Assembly: GCA_051656645.1 (NCBI GenBank)
Contig: JBOGCH010000017.1
Span: forward strand, 3,305-67,304
From: JBOGCH01 sp051656645
GTDB taxonomy: Bacteria; Bacteroidota; Bacteroidia; Bacteroidales; Marinifilaceae
DNA length: 64,000 bases
Direction: 5' to 3'
Below the pieces are notes generated by a model. That model saw only the letters and a program-made list of their open reading frames with translations. It made no database searches and had not been told where the DNA came from. Each line of letters begins with the position of its first letter. The first letter of the stretch is position 1. Of this stretch, positions 6,480-17,103 are shown one piece after another. The translations under genes were made by a program, and so were the position numbers.

Positions 6480-9365
6480 TTATCTTTCACCGTATACCAA
6501 TGTACGAGTTCCATCCCATGCAACCGCTTCAATACGTGTAGCTCCATCAGGATATAAGACATGCGTTGCCGAACGGTCCTTGTAGTTGGTGAAAGGAAGA
6601 GCTAACTTTACAAGTTCCTCTCCGGCATATGTTTCAAATGCCACAACATTTTGCCATTGCGAGGCAGCTACAATACGCGATGCTCCGGTACCCGATACGC
6701 CAACACCTGTAGTTCCTTGTACAGCTAATTTGTTTTTATAGGCATCAATGCTGTTTCCTGAGATGTAGTTTACAACGTTGGTTAATGGCTGTTTATACCC
6801 CAATGCTTGTATCTCGTTTTTAAATGCTTCCACCTCAGCTTCTGTTATTTCAAGGAGTTTTGCACCGCCGTAATCCGATACTTCATGATTGTATGGTTTC
6901 AACATACCACATTTTTCAAGGAATAAGGTCATATCTGTTTGCATTACGTGACATACGTTACGCATGAAATTTAAATGGTGATCTTTATCTGTCAAGTCGG
7001 TATCGTTAGTATTTCTTACTAATTCAAAGATTTGAGGATAGAACTCCTTAACACCTAATCCTGCTATCTCATTATAAAGATAAAGTTGCCAGAATGGGAT
7101 GGCACGGACAAATAGGTCGCCGGCTCCTGTTTCTGGATTAGGTTTATTTTGTCCCATTTGGAATAACCAGTTTTGCCCTTTAATAATTCCGTTGTTGAAG
7201 TAACAGTTAAAACGGTTACCTACCATTGAGGCCGCTCCTTCTCCATCGCCAACACTTTCATGTTCTAATCGAAGTTCATTTGGCGTGTGATAGAATTGCC
7301 CAGCAGCAGCGAAAATATTATTTGTAACCTCTGTTGTCCCTTGCCATTTCATGCCCGGACGCACTTGGTTTACATGTCCAAATTCGTGTTGAATTTCCCA
7401 ACTATTATTACGGATATTGTCCGGTTTAACATTTAGAGATGGGAAAGAAACTCCTAGACCATTTGCATTTGGATTCCCTCCATAGCTACGACGCGCAAAC
7501 ATTCGGTTTGTGGTTCTCCAACCGTATTTATCAACACCCATTAAATCCTGTTGGAATTTGATGGCGTTGTCATATTCTTGAATCATTTCGCGGCCATTAC
7601 TTAGATTGTTCGCTTTTAATGATGCTTTATCAAAGGCCAATTGTACGTATTTTCCACGAATGTCAAGTATTTTACAATCTGCACTCTCTGTATTCTCCAG
7701 TAAAGATGTCCAATAAGCGTTTTGGTCACCACGCTCCAAATCAAACACACCATTAACTTTACCTGAGGCAATGTGTACTCTGATATCCGGTTGTGCCGTA
7801 TAATTATCATGGAAATAAGAGATATATCCCAATCCTTTATGCGCAATAGAAATGACATTTGTACCTGAAAGTAGTGTGTAGAAGGTGCGACGTTCATTTC
7901 CTTCCTCTGACCAGTCAACAACACATAGTGATACAGGCTCAGCTATATGCTCAACAAATATTACCGCGCGTTCTCCTTCTGAGAAATAAACTCCTGTAGG
8001 ATTTTCAAAGATGTTATAGTTAGACGTCTTAAGTCTGTTAGACAATGTACCGACAGGCAGGTAAGGCTGATAGGTAGCTACACGCTCCAACGGATAGTGT
8101 CCATCATACAACGCCAACGCAATTTGTTTTAAGAAACTCTCATCCTCTGAAACACCTTGTATTTGTGCACGAGTTACCTCTGGTTTTAATGCAGAGCATG
8201 TAAGATCTGTAAATAAATCGGCAGCAGCAGTTTTAGGTGCACGTTGATAAAACTCCATCTCACCACAAGCAACAAAGTCATTTGAACCCGAATAAACAAT
8301 GAAACGTACCGCAGTTACATTTTCAAGTGTTTCATTAAGCATTATGGTACTTAATGTAGCTTTTTCTTTGAAGTCAAAGTCACCATAGGTTTGGAAACTA
8401 CCATTCCCTACTTTATACTCCAAGGTAAAACGTCCAAAATGTCCATTGCTACCACTTGAACGCGGATAGTAGTTTATATAGTCAACTTTTGACTGTGCTG
8501 CCAAATTGTATGTTAATGTAATAGGAAAGGCATCCTCACGTGCCTCTTTAGAATTGTACTGCGTTGCATAGTTATTATCAAAAGAGTTTGCAATGACAGC
8601 CGATCCGAAGTGATAATCGTTATTATCAGGTTCCAAAGGGCTAACAGCTGTTGCGCTTGTAACAGTTTGTTTTACCGGTTCGCCAAGAGAATTAGGATCA
8701 CCTGGCTCATACTCCGAACTACGAGCCTGTTGGAATAAAGGTATTTCTTGGATAAGCGAGCCATCAACTTGTTTCACTTCAATCTTACCACTACGTACAG
8801 CTGTTCCATTTTCACGTATAGCATAACGGTATGTCATGGTATCCACACTACTTTGTTCAAGTGGTAAGATCCATTCTTCACCTTCGGTAATAGTTACCTT
8901 AACAGGAACATTGGTAATTACACGAAAACGAATTGTTGCCGAATCGGAAGCTAAAGCAGTAAATGCACTAGGTGCTACTTTCAAGGCCGGTTTGGAACCT
9001 AACTGGTAGATTGTAATATTTTTTTCGGTATTTCCTCCCGAGATGCGCAGATTAGAAACACGCTCATCCGGATTATTGTTACCGTAAACATTTACTTTTA
9101 AATCGTTTACTCCTTGAATGGCACTGCGCGTTACGCCACACCAATCAATATTTTCGGTAATCTCGGCATTCCACTCGCCCGACACCACTACTCGAAGTAG
9201 TGATGTGCGAGAGGTTGTATCGTAGTATAAAGTATCGCCGGACAAAAGGTCCTCGCCCTTGATTTCCATTCCAACAAATTGTGGAACCTCCACCTTATCA
9301 TCTGAGCATGCTATATGAGAACATGCCAAGAAGAGAGATAAAAAGATTAATATATTCTTCATCAT
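6480..9365 (-). CDS. M60-like (enhancin/mucinase-type) zinc metalloprotease, surface lipoprotein
   Basis: A 961-residue lipoprotein. The signal peptide ends at a cysteine followed by SDD (C20), which fits the Bacteroidota surface-export signal for lipoproteins. Two BACON-like beta domains follow (about 30-125 and 125-215; the second has PALKVAPSAFTALASDSATIRF), then an F5/8-type C domain (about 235-375, YNSKEAREDAFPITLTYNLAAQSKVDYINYYPR) and the M60-like domain. Its HEFGH zinc motif with a glutamate 15 residues beyond (TTEVTNN) gives the HExxH...E site of gluzincins. M60-like enzymes cut mucin-type O-glycoproteins. It is the last gene of the SusCD operon, 3 bp after the Fn3-like lipoprotein. 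Family call is firm; mucin as substrate is inferred from family and the neighbouring sulfatase. Confidence 0.93.
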   Translation of the reverse strand: MMKNILIFLSLFLACSHIACSDDKVEVPQFVGMEIKGEDLLSGDTLYYDTTSRTSLLRVVVSGEWNAEITENIDWCGVTRSAIQGVNDLKVNVYGNNNPDERVSNLRISGGNTEKNITIYQLGSKPALKVAPSAFTALASDSATIRFRVITNVPVKVTITEGEEWILPLEQSSVDTMTYRYAIRENGTAVRSGKIEVKQVDGSLIQEIPLFQQARSSEYEPGDPNSLGEPVKQTVTSATAVSPLEPDNNDYHFGSAVIANSFDNNYATQYNSKEAREDAFPITLTYNLAAQSKVDYINYYPRSSGSNGHFGRFTLEYKVGNGSFQTYGDFDFKEKATLSTIMLNETLENVTAVRFIVYSGSNDFVACGEMEFYQRAPKTAAADLFTDLTCSALKPEVTRAQIQGVSEDESFLKQIALALYDGHYPLERVATYQPYLPVGTLSNRLKTSNYNIFENPTGVYFSEGERAVIFVEHIAEPVSLCVVDWSEEGNERRTFYTLLSGTNVISIAHKGLGYISYFHDNYTAQPDIRVHIASGKVNGVFDLERGDQNAYWTSLLENTESADCKILDIRGKYVQLAFDKASLKANNLSNGREMIQEYDNAIKFQQDLMGVDKYGWRTTNRMFARRSYGGNPNANGLGVSFPSLNVKPDNIRNNSWEIQHEFGHVNQVRPGMKWQGTTEVTNNIFAAAGQFYHTPNELRLEHESVGDGEGAASMVGNRFNCYFNNGIIKGQNWLFQMGQNKPNPETGAGDLFVRAIPFWQLYLYNEIAGLGVKEFYPQIFELVRNTNDTDLTDKDHHLNFMRNVCHVMQTDMTLFLEKCGMLKPYNHEVSDYGGAKLLEITEAEVEAFKNEIQALGYKQPLTNVVNYISGNSIDAYKNKLAVQGTTGVGVSGTGASRIVAASQWQNVVAFETYAGEELVKLALPFTNYKDRSATHVLYPDGATRIEAVAWDGTRTLVYGER

Positions 9366-9368
9366 ATC

Positions 9369-10841
9369 TTAGTTTTTAGTAACCACATCATTTCCCACTA
9401 TTTGAAGCTCAACTCCCGAAGGATTAGTCACAGTTAGGTGTGGATATTTGTCTTTGTTAGTGAACTCCTCAACTATCTGTCTGCGCATTTCTTTATGGTA
9501 AGAATCCCTAATCTTAATTTGTTTAAGCTTAGGCAAACGCTTCACAGCTTTAATAAACTCATCCAATACTGGAGGTCCCTGCGGCGTCCCAATATTAGTT
9601 GTTGAGTTACCCGTTGGTTCGCCTGTTCCACCAATAAACAATGTTTGGATGGTTGGGAATAACTCAAGCTCGTCAAGCAATAATGGCTTACGACGTACAT
9701 CAAATTGTAACGAACATTTTTCAACAAATAAAGAGTAAGCATATGCTTTAGATGCAGCATATCCCATACCGGAGTAATCTTGTCCGAATGTCTCACCCAG
9801 TTTTGAGTTATTTGCTTCAGGACCATTATTTAAACGGAATACGTAAGTATCTGTCACATTTTTAGTTGTTATGGACTGCGCTTTAGCTGGTGACCATTCG
9901 GTATCTCCACTCATTTTAATGCTAACACTTAAAGCTACGCTTCCACCAGGTAGTAAGGATAAATGCCCTGCCTCATCGCTCGCCTTAAAGTAGTAATTTA
10001 CAGTTGTACCCTCCATTCCCGGGAATGAAATACGTAACGAATCGATATCAACGTCGTTATTTACCCATTTAATCTCCGTTGAGTGTGCATAAACTGTTGT
10101 AACAATAGTTTGCCCACGTCCATCAATCTCTCCTGCACGGTCAAATATCTCAATTGTAGGCATCTCTGGAGCTTTTCTATCTGTGGTTAATGCATAGGTT
10201 ACTGTGTCACCACAAAGTCCTGCGTAGTTCTCAGAGTAATAAAGAAGTGTATAATTCGTATTATATTTTAAATCGGCAAATTCCATATTTACTGACTCTT
10301 CTTTTTTACGCTCACCACTAACAACTATTTCATCATTCTCATCAAACAATTGGAATGTTGATTTTGCGTAGGCACGTTCGTTATTTCTATCCCATTTTAG
10401 ATATACTCCATTTTCAATAACAGAGTAGGTCATATTTTGAAGAGAAGTAACAGGCTCCGTACGCCAATCCGGAACAAATATTGCAACACTATCCGCGTGC
10501 TCATGTCCTGAAACTCCGCGTGAAATGAATTTAAAAACATAGTCTTTCATTTCAAGATCCAAATACAAAGAATCCTCGAAACGTGTCAGTTTTCTTGTTT
10601 CTTCCTCATTGTCCACATTCATCCAGCTAACATTAATCATTGTCAACTCAGAACTTTGTGGTAATTCCCATTTTAAAAGCGCATATCCATATCCTGACTG
10701 TGCTGTTATATTAGTTATGGACGAATTTCCATTCCCTTCATTATATAGCCAATCATTGGAATCCTTCTCCTGGCATGACACAGCCAAAGCGCATGTCACT
10801 ACTGCAAGGCAGATTTTTGTATACCATTTTGTCATTTTCAT
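9369..10841 (-). CDS. Fn3/DUF4998-like surface lipoprotein (possible glycan-binding protein)
   Basis: A 490-residue lipoprotein with a lipobox at LAVSC (C23) followed by QEKDSNDW. The N-terminal half resembles repeated beta-sandwich units: ITAQSGYGYALLKWELPQSSELTMINVSW, then SLQNMTYSVIENGVYLKWD and later MPTIEIFDRAGEIDG, all with the W-containing strand patterns seen in Fn3 and DUF4998 proteins. The last about 150 residues contain a Leu-rich stretch (LLDELELFPTIQTLFIGG, FIKAVKRLPKLKQIKI). It lies between SusD and the M60 protease with 3-bp gaps on both sides. In PULs this position usually holds a surface glycan-binding protein; that role is inferred from context, and no carbohydrate-binding module is clearly visible. 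Confidence 0.78.
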   Translation of the reverse strand: MKMTKWYTKICLAVVTCALAVSCQEKDSNDWLYNEGNGNSSITNITAQSGYGYALLKWELPQSSELTMINVSWMNVDNEEETRKLTRFEDSLYLDLEMKDYVFKFISRGVSGHEHADSVAIFVPDWRTEPVTSLQNMTYSVIENGVYLKWDRNNERAYAKSTFQLFDENDEIVVSGERKKEESVNMEFADLKYNTNYTLLYYSENYAGLCGDTVTYALTTDRKAPEMPTIEIFDRAGEIDGRGQTIVTTVYAHSTEIKWVNNDVDIDSLRISFPGMEGTTVNYYFKASDEAGHLSLLPGGSVALSVSIKMSGDTEWSPAKAQSITTKNVTDTYVFRLNNGPEANNSKLGETFGQDYSGMGYAASKAYAYSLFVEKCSLQFDVRRKPLLLDELELFPTIQTLFIGGTGEPTGNSTTNIGTPQGPPVLDEFIKAVKRLPKLKQIKIRDSYHKEMRRQIVEEFTNKDKYPHLTVTNPSGVELQIVGNDVVTKN

Positions 10842-10844
10842 ATC

Positions 10845-12431
10845 CTATTTTATATACCAGTTGGCACTATTTTTAAGCATCTCTGAATAGTAAGTAGCAT
10901 CCGCAGCATCAAATTTCTGCGACACTTGCTCTGCTACAAATGCAGGAGCGGCCATATTGCGTCCCATGCGTATAAGCGTAAACCAGCGTTGTCCTTCAAA
11001 TGCTAATTCTCTTGCAACCTCATCGGCAATCTTACCATTCACTGTTGTAAGTGAGTCAAGGGATGAGATACAACCATTGAATAATGTTTCCTCATCGATA
11101 TTCTCTAAAGAAACACGGCTACGAATACCTTTATTACCACTATTAAAAGTTGAGAATAGATCCTGGAAAGGTGCATTGAACGTGTTACTTACGTAGTATT
11201 TAGATGAAATTCCACCATTTAATATTGCCATAGCAGCATCATAGTTCTTCAAACCAGTAAGCGCTTCCGCAAGCATTAATTGAATACCTGCTGCACGATA
11301 TAGATGTAAATATGCATCGCTAGAGTATGCACTAACGGACTCCTTTAAACTGTATTTTATAACTACATTACCATTATTACCTGTGCTGTAGCTTTTGTTT
11401 AAACCACGGTACTGATCACCCATCGTATAGTTTTTATCGGCATTCATACGTTCAGATGCATATAAATCCGTTATTCTTTGGGTAGGTGCGAAATAATATA
11501 CATTAGGTGCAACATCCGAGAAATAATACTTCAATTTGTTTTCTTGTCCTTTGTAAGCATCAAAAGAAACAATAGTAATCATTTCCTTATTGTTAGCACT
11601 CACTAAATCAACGAATATGTCATTCCATGAATCATTACCATAAGAAGACAAGTTACGAGCCATTGAGGATGTTGGTGATAATACATTAATAAAGTTATCA
11701 ACAGCCACTTGGTATTGTCCTGCCCATAATGCTAACTCACCATAAAGCGCTTTTGCCGATAGGTTTAATCCCGGCCAAGCTTGTGACGTGTTACCCAATA
11801 CTACCGTCCAATCAAGATCGTTAAAAGCATCCATTCCATCTTCACCACCACGCATGTACGACATTAAGAATGTAGGTAGCTCATCAATGGTTAAAGGATA
11901 CATTGCCGAACTATTATCTGACGATACAACCGTACTATAGAATTTTGCCTCGCCATACAGTTTAGCTACAGCCATTAGTGACCAGCTCTTAAAACAAATA
12001 GCCTGAGAGATCATTCCTTTATACACATTGGCAGGAATATCACCTGGAACTTCTTGGTTATACTTAATAACGCGCGTGATAAAGTCATTACAATTAATCA
12101 CTACATCATAATAAAGTTTTGCATTATTAATTTCTGAGTTAGGATTTGCTTGGTATTTGTATATTCTCCAATAATCCTCTGGAGCGTTATTGGTTGGTTG
12201 CAACAAGTCGCCTTTCAATCCGGAAAGAATAACTGTGTTCTCAACAGTTTGGGCAAATGATGCATAAATTCCCATAAACGAACCGTAAATCTCGCCCAAT
12301 GAAGAGTAGTGATCATCGGCCTCTAATTTCGAGCCCGAATCAACACCCATCATTTTGTCGCATGACATCATGGAACATGCCAAAAGTGTCAGCGCTATAT
12401 TTTTGAATAATTGCTTTATCTTCATAATCAA
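10845..12431 (-). CDS. SusD/RagB-family substrate-binding lipoprotein (second pair)
   Basis: A 528-residue SusD-family protein. The signal peptide ends near SMMSC (C24) followed by DKM. The family features are the N-terminal helical TPR-like start (HYSSLGEIYGSFMGIYASFA), the conserved AICFKSWSLMAVAKLYGEAKF block, and the C-terminal EVARELAFEGQRWFTLIRMGR motif. SusD proteins lid the barrel of the partner SusC and bring ligand to it at the cell surface. The partner gene is 12 bp upstream. The protein is distinct from the first-pair SusD, so the locus has two different import complexes. The reading frame has an MIMK start with two usable ATGs; the first is given. Confidence 0.93.
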   Translation of the reverse strand: MIMKIKQLFKNIALTLLACSMMSCDKMMGVDSGSKLEADDHYSSLGEIYGSFMGIYASFAQTVENTVILSGLKGDLLQPTNNAPEDYWRIYKYQANPNSEINNAKLYYDVVINCNDFITRVIKYNQEVPGDIPANVYKGMISQAICFKSWSLMAVAKLYGEAKFYSTVVSSDNSSAMYPLTIDELPTFLMSYMRGGEDGMDAFNDLDWTVVLGNTSQAWPGLNLSAKALYGELALWAGQYQVAVDNFINVLSPTSSMARNLSSYGNDSWNDIFVDLVSANNKEMITIVSFDAYKGQENKLKYYFSDVAPNVYYFAPTQRITDLYASERMNADKNYTMGDQYRGLNKSYSTGNNGNVVIKYSLKESVSAYSSDAYLHLYRAAGIQLMLAEALTGLKNYDAAMAILNGGISSKYYVSNTFNAPFQDLFSTFNSGNKGIRSRVSLENIDEETLFNGCISSLDSLTTVNGKIADEVARELAFEGQRWFTLIRMGRNMAAPAFVAEQVSQKFDAADATYYSEMLKNSANWYIK

Positions 12432-12443
12432 TTCCCTCCTTTA

Positions 12444-15400
12444 TTAGAATCCTAAACGTAAACCTAATTTCACTGATGTTGCTCCCGGAACTTTTCCATA
12501 GTCAACTCCCGACATATTATGATCATAAGAATATGCAAATTCCGGATCATAGCCCAAATATTTAGTCCATGTAAATAAGTTCTCTGCAGTTACATAAGCT
12601 TGAAGCGTTTGGAATAACCATACTTTATTTGGATAAGAGTAGTTTAACGTTACGTTTTTAAGCTTTAGGTATGAACCATCCTCTATCCAACGCGATGAGA
12701 AACAGCTATTTTCCATTGGGTCATTGTATACTGCTTTTGGCATATTAGTTTCCTGGCCTTCATATCTCCAAGCTGCTAACACACCACTTGTTTGTCCTAC
12801 AAAGTCCTTCATGCTCTCACCTTGGCGTCTCACAGCATTGTAAATCTCATTACCGTATGAGTAAGTGAAACGTGCAGATAACGATAAATTCTTATAACGG
12901 AATGATGTATAGAAACCACCATAGAAATCGGGCGTAGCATCACCAAGCACTACTCGGTCATCTTGATTAATTACCTTGTCGCCATTCTGATCCACAAAAC
13001 GCATGTCCCCTGCGCCGTAAGCTTTTCCTTTATAATTACGATAGTTATCAACAGCAGCCTTATCAGACGTTGTGTATACTCCATCCGCTTTTAACCCGTA
13101 AAATGCATATGGACTATCTCCTTTACGTGTAATAATTTGTGCTCCGTCAGACAGTGTATAGATTAACTCATCTGCACCTCCCAAAGAGGTTATTTCAGCT
13201 TTATTGTGTGCGATAGTAGCTCCGGCTAACCACTCAAAGTTACTACGACGCAGTGCAACCACATTCATTGACAACTCAGCACCTTTATTTAAAAGTTTAC
13301 CACTGTTGCTATAACGGAATTTTGAGCCAAATGCATCGTCCAAATCCTGACGTACTACCAAGTCTTTAGTTTCATCTCTAAACAAATCCAAGGCAACAGA
13401 GAATTTACGTCCACGTGTAGCGAAATCTACACCTACATTAAATCCTTCAACATATTCAGGTTTTAATTTATTGTTAGGAATGTTACCTCTAACAATACCA
13501 CCCATATTTTGGAAACGTACACCTTCATAGTAGTAACGTCCCAGCATTGGAGGTAACATTGAGTTACCGCGGCGTGAAGCTTCTGCACGTAGTGTCAATT
13601 CACTTATTGCTGTTTGATTACGTAAGATTGACGACTCTTTGATTTTCCAAGCTACATTTGCTGATGGATAAACATTAAACAAACTCGCATTTTCGCCACT
13701 TACAGAAGTAGCATCGGCCGATGCCGCAACACCAACATAAAGTTGTTTCTTAAATCCATAAAGTGCATTAACGTAATAGTTTCCAAATGCCCAAGTATTA
13801 TCGTAAGCACTCAAATATCTTCCTGCTGCGTCCTTCACACTGCTAAGGCTTTGATTATAGTCAGTAGCAGTATTTGTTCCTTTTGCATATTCATAGCTAT
13901 AATCATAACGTAGAAATTGTGCTCCGGCAACAACAGTTAAATTATTGTTCTTATTAAAATCCTTCTCATAATTCAATGATGCATTCCCATAGAAAGTCAT
14001 TGCTCTACCAGCACCATTACGCACCGTATTATCAGCACGTCCACCCTCAAGTGGTAAAATTGCTTCCGAAGAAACCCCAGGAATAAAGAAATTGTCTGTA
14101 TTATAAGTATAATGTATCCCGGCAATTCCCTTTAAAAGCAGATTCTTATTTATATTGTAATTTAATCCAAGATTAACCAATACATTATATTCATCATTTT
14201 TTCCTAACACCTCTTTTGCTAACATTGCAGGGTTACTTACGCGGAATTTATCCACCGGAGCCCATACATTCAAGTCCTCACCATTCTTCGCTTTCTTAAA
14301 TGGCGATTCTATAGCCGGTTTAAATAATGCTGCCATCAATGGGTTTACCTCTGCATCGATACCTTGCTCATGTGCTTTTACTTGTAAATAACTAAAAGAC
14401 ATGTTTGTAAACATAGAGAATTTACGAGTCATACGCATATCTCCATTAAAACGTAACGAGTAACGAGAAAGTGCCGAACCGTCCATAATTCCACCACTAT
14501 TCAAATACCCAGCCATTAAGGCATACTTAGCAATAGCATCACCACCTTTTACTTTTAATACATTTTCTGTAGTAAAAGCCGGACTAAATATTTGTTTCTG
14601 CCAATCGGTATTGTTGTTGTAAGTATGTCCCTTGTAGTTGGCATCCATAAATGGAAATTTGCTAACAAATTCATCACCCTGGTACGCACTAAGTCCAAGT
14701 TGAGTGAAATATTGCTTAAACTGATTTCCATCAAGCATTGATAATGTTTTACCAACAAAATTAACGCCATTAACAGTTTCAATTTCCACTCTCGTATCCA
14801 TATCAGAGGCATTTTCCGTATTGATCATCAATACCCCATTCGCCGCTGCCGATCCGTATAACGAAGCGTCAAAACCTTTTGCTATAGTTATATCCGATAA
14901 CTCTTTTATAGATACCGAATTCATGATATTACGAGAATAGCCGGTAAAAGCCATAGACGGATTTTGATTGCTAATTATTGGCATACCATCAATTACAATT
15001 AATGGTGTGTTTTGTGCAGTTAATGAACGTGTACCGCGGATAGATACAAAATTACCTTCACCTGGCATACCGCCTTTTTGTAGCGTACGTACTCCGGCAA
15101 TTGTCCCCGTTAGCAGCTCATCAACAAAAATATGTCCTCTCGCTCCATCCTCAACCTCAACAACAGACGATATCCCTGTTTTATCAACATTCTTCGTTCT
15201 ACGAAGAGGTAATAGCAACTCCTGTGGATAACCTTTAAGAGTTAAAGGTATCATATACACTTCCACATGCGTACGTTTATTTAATCTGATCTCCTCATCG
15301 TGGAATCCAGGATATTTTATCACTAAAGTATGTGGCACAGAGGTTGCCTCTATAACAAATTCTCCTTTTGCGTCTGTCAGTACCGATCCCTTTAAGTTAT

Positions 15401-15557
15401 CAGCCAACACAGACACTCCGGCCATTGGTGTATTGTTTATTGAGCTATACACCTTTCCCCTCACAGATAGCTTAGCAGGCTCTTGCGCATAAACAAGGTT
15501 TACGGCACAAAGCAATAACACCAGCATATATTGTTTTAAACTCATAGCGCAAGTCAT
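12444..15557 (-). CDS. SusC/RagA-family TonB-dependent receptor (second pair)
   Basis: A 1037-residue outer-membrane receptor. After the signal peptide (cleavage near VYAQ) comes a carboxypeptidase-regulatory-like domain (LSVRGKVYSSINNTPMAGVSVLADN), a plug domain with the SusC signature (VSIRGTRSLTAQNTPLIVIDGMPI) and a beta-barrel ending in the terminal aromatic strand SVKLGLRLGF. It imports oligomers captured by its SusD partner using TonB energy. The given ATG overlaps the TAA of the upstream FAS1 gene (TAATG), but M5 (MSLKQYML) gives a more usual signal peptide. The plug carries ISSVVEVEDGARGHIFVDELLTG, which differs from the standard VVVGYGTQKK-type opening of many SusC plugs. Confidence 0.95.
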   Translation of the reverse strand: MTCAMSLKQYMLVLLLCAVNLVYAQEPAKLSVRGKVYSSINNTPMAGVSVLADNLKGSVLTDAKGEFVIEATSVPHTLVIKYPGFHDEEIRLNKRTHVEVYMIPLTLKGYPQELLLPLRRTKNVDKTGISSVVEVEDGARGHIFVDELLTGTIAGVRTLQKGGMPGEGNFVSIRGTRSLTAQNTPLIVIDGMPIISNQNPSMAFTGYSRNIMNSVSIKELSDITIAKGFDASLYGSAAANGVLMINTENASDMDTRVEIETVNGVNFVGKTLSMLDGNQFKQYFTQLGLSAYQGDEFVSKFPFMDANYKGHTYNNNTDWQKQIFSPAFTTENVLKVKGGDAIAKYALMAGYLNSGGIMDGSALSRYSLRFNGDMRMTRKFSMFTNMSFSYLQVKAHEQGIDAEVNPLMAALFKPAIESPFKKAKNGEDLNVWAPVDKFRVSNPAMLAKEVLGKNDEYNVLVNLGLNYNINKNLLLKGIAGIHYTYNTDNFFIPGVSSEAILPLEGGRADNTVRNGAGRAMTFYGNASLNYEKDFNKNNNLTVVAGAQFLRYDYSYEYAKGTNTATDYNQSLSSVKDAAGRYLSAYDNTWAFGNYYVNALYGFKKQLYVGVAASADATSVSGENASLFNVYPSANVAWKIKESSILRNQTAISELTLRAEASRRGNSMLPPMLGRYYYEGVRFQNMGGIVRGNIPNNKLKPEYVEGFNVGVDFATRGRKFSVALDLFRDETKDLVVRQDLDDAFGSKFRYSNSGKLLNKGAELSMNVVALRRSNFEWLAGATIAHNKAEITSLGGADELIYTLSDGAQIITRKGDSPYAFYGLKADGVYTTSDKAAVDNYRNYKGKAYGAGDMRFVDQNGDKVINQDDRVVLGDATPDFYGGFYTSFRYKNLSLSARFTYSYGNEIYNAVRRQGESMKDFVGQTSGVLAAWRYEGQETNMPKAVYNDPMENSCFSSRWIEDGSYLKLKNVTLNYSYPNKVWLFQTLQAYVTAENLFTWTKYLGYDPEFAYSYDHNMSGVDYGKVPGATSVKLGLRLGF

Positions 15558-17095
15558 TAATGGTTATTATTAGTTGGTTTAAAAAAGATTGAGTAAACAG
15601 ATAATGTTTGAGCTTCACCCGTTCCACCTGTAGTTCTTAGTTTAATTTGCGTAGCGGTTTGCGCATATTTCTTAGCAATTTCAACACGCTTCGTTATTTT
15701 AATTTCTTTTCCTACAGCCTCATTCCTATAATCGTTCATGTTCACATGCGTAATGAAATTGTCGTTAATGAAAACGTCAAAGTTATTTTTCATTTCGTCC
15801 ACTTTCTTAAACACCAACTCCATGCTATATTCTCCTGGGATTTGAGTAATTTGACGGAATTTTCCTGATGTTGTCGTTTTACCCAAAGTCCAGCTTAATT
15901 CAATATTATAGGGTACATTAGCACTTGCATCAACCGGGCTGATAGTTACAGTGTATCCGGCAGTTCTATCCGATGTTTCTACTGCATCTGATACTATTTC
16001 GTCGTCTGTATTACAATCCACTGGGCGTACCACAATTGACTCCTTGTTCTTAGTGTAGATATCATTCATAATATAAGACACACCACTACCATCCGTAGGG
16101 AAGATAATTGATCGTGGAATATATAAATCAGTAACTTGCCACACTAAACCATTCGAGAACTCTTGTAAGTTGCCAACTCTATTGTATTTTGGAAACCAAG
16201 GCGTGCCAAAGAAAGAATTTATCTTATCCTTTAACTCCAAGTTCTTATGTAAACCATGGTAAACCACCGTATTTCTCAACCAGTTATTTACCTGTAGCGA
16301 GTCACTTTGCTCAGCATTCTCCCCTCTATAATCGCGTAATGCCTTATAATAATCCGATAATTCCTCCTGTAACACCCAGTCCGGCGTTAATAGCAGCGTG
16401 AAAACGGTATCCTCGCTATGTAACTTGGTTCTATTATAAAAACGAACCGGATATATAAATACCGAATCATAAATAGGACGTCCCAATGCGTCAACTTCAC
16501 CTGTTAGGGTACTATTATTTTTATCAAAAACGGTATCAATTGTACTATTAATCAATTCCTGGAGCATTGTATACTCCGGCGCAGTTGTTATATAGTCTTT
16601 TACATTATTCTGTAAATTAAGGAAACCACTAATTTCGTGCACTACACCATCAGTACATACCATATCCGTTTTGGCTAAACGGCAATTGTTAACTCTAAAA
16701 GCTACGCCATCTTCAGAATATAATCCTAATTTTTTACCCGAAAACGAGGTTACCTTCGTCAAATCGCGCATATCAACAGTGATATATGGCAATATTGAGA
16801 TATGATTTTTTATTGTCAATTCCTTTACAGAATCTGTCATCTCCTTTAACTCTGGGATATCTTCATTTTTAGGTACCCAAACTGTTAATTGTACACCTTT
16901 ATTAAATAATTCGCTCGCATTAATCTCATTCAATAATGCTGCAAATTTCGAATAGTCCGGGTTACTATTTATGTAATCCAAAACGCTCTTATTAGTTACA
17001 ACAGCTTGTCCATTTCCGTAGTGATCATCCCACTGCGTAGAACATGCCATACTAACCATAAGTAACAACCAAATAGTTATCTTATTTTTTATCAT
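15557..17095 (-). CDS. Fasciclin (FAS1)-domain lipoprotein, third of three
   Basis: A 512-residue lipoprotein (lipobox VSMAC, C18). The FAS1 core is visible at about 35-165: SVLDYINSNPDYSKFAALLNE, the strand QLTVWVPKNEDIPEL, the H-containing middle TIKNHISILPYI and the domain end TDGVVHEISGFL. A second FAS1-like unit follows (YTMLQELINSTIDTVFD ... TVFTLLLTPDWVLQEELSDY), then a C-terminal beta-sandwich-like region (PYNIELSWTLGKTTTSGKFRQ ... VFINDNFITHVNM). FAS1 domains mediate adhesion in other organisms; in Bacteroidota PULs their role is not established. It is 8 bp after another FAS1 gene and overlaps the start of SusC, so it is co-translated with the import complex. Confidence 0.85.
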   Translation of the reverse strand: MIKNKITIWLLLMVSMACSTQWDDHYGNGQAVVTNKSVLDYINSNPDYSKFAALLNEINASELFNKGVQLTVWVPKNEDIPELKEMTDSVKELTIKNHISILPYITVDMRDLTKVTSFSGKKLGLYSEDGVAFRVNNCRLAKTDMVCTDGVVHEISGFLNLQNNVKDYITTAPEYTMLQELINSTIDTVFDKNNSTLTGEVDALGRPIYDSVFIYPVRFYNRTKLHSEDTVFTLLLTPDWVLQEELSDYYKALRDYRGENAEQSDSLQVNNWLRNTVVYHGLHKNLELKDKINSFFGTPWFPKYNRVGNLQEFSNGLVWQVTDLYIPRSIIFPTDGSGVSYIMNDIYTKNKESIVVRPVDCNTDDEIVSDAVETSDRTAGYTVTISPVDASANVPYNIELSWTLGKTTTSGKFRQITQIPGEYSMELVFKKVDEMKNNFDVFINDNFITHVNMNDYRNEAVGKEIKITKRVEIAKKYAQTATQIKLRTTGGTGEAQTLSVYSIFFKPTNNNH

Positions 17096-17103
17096 GACCT
17101 AGC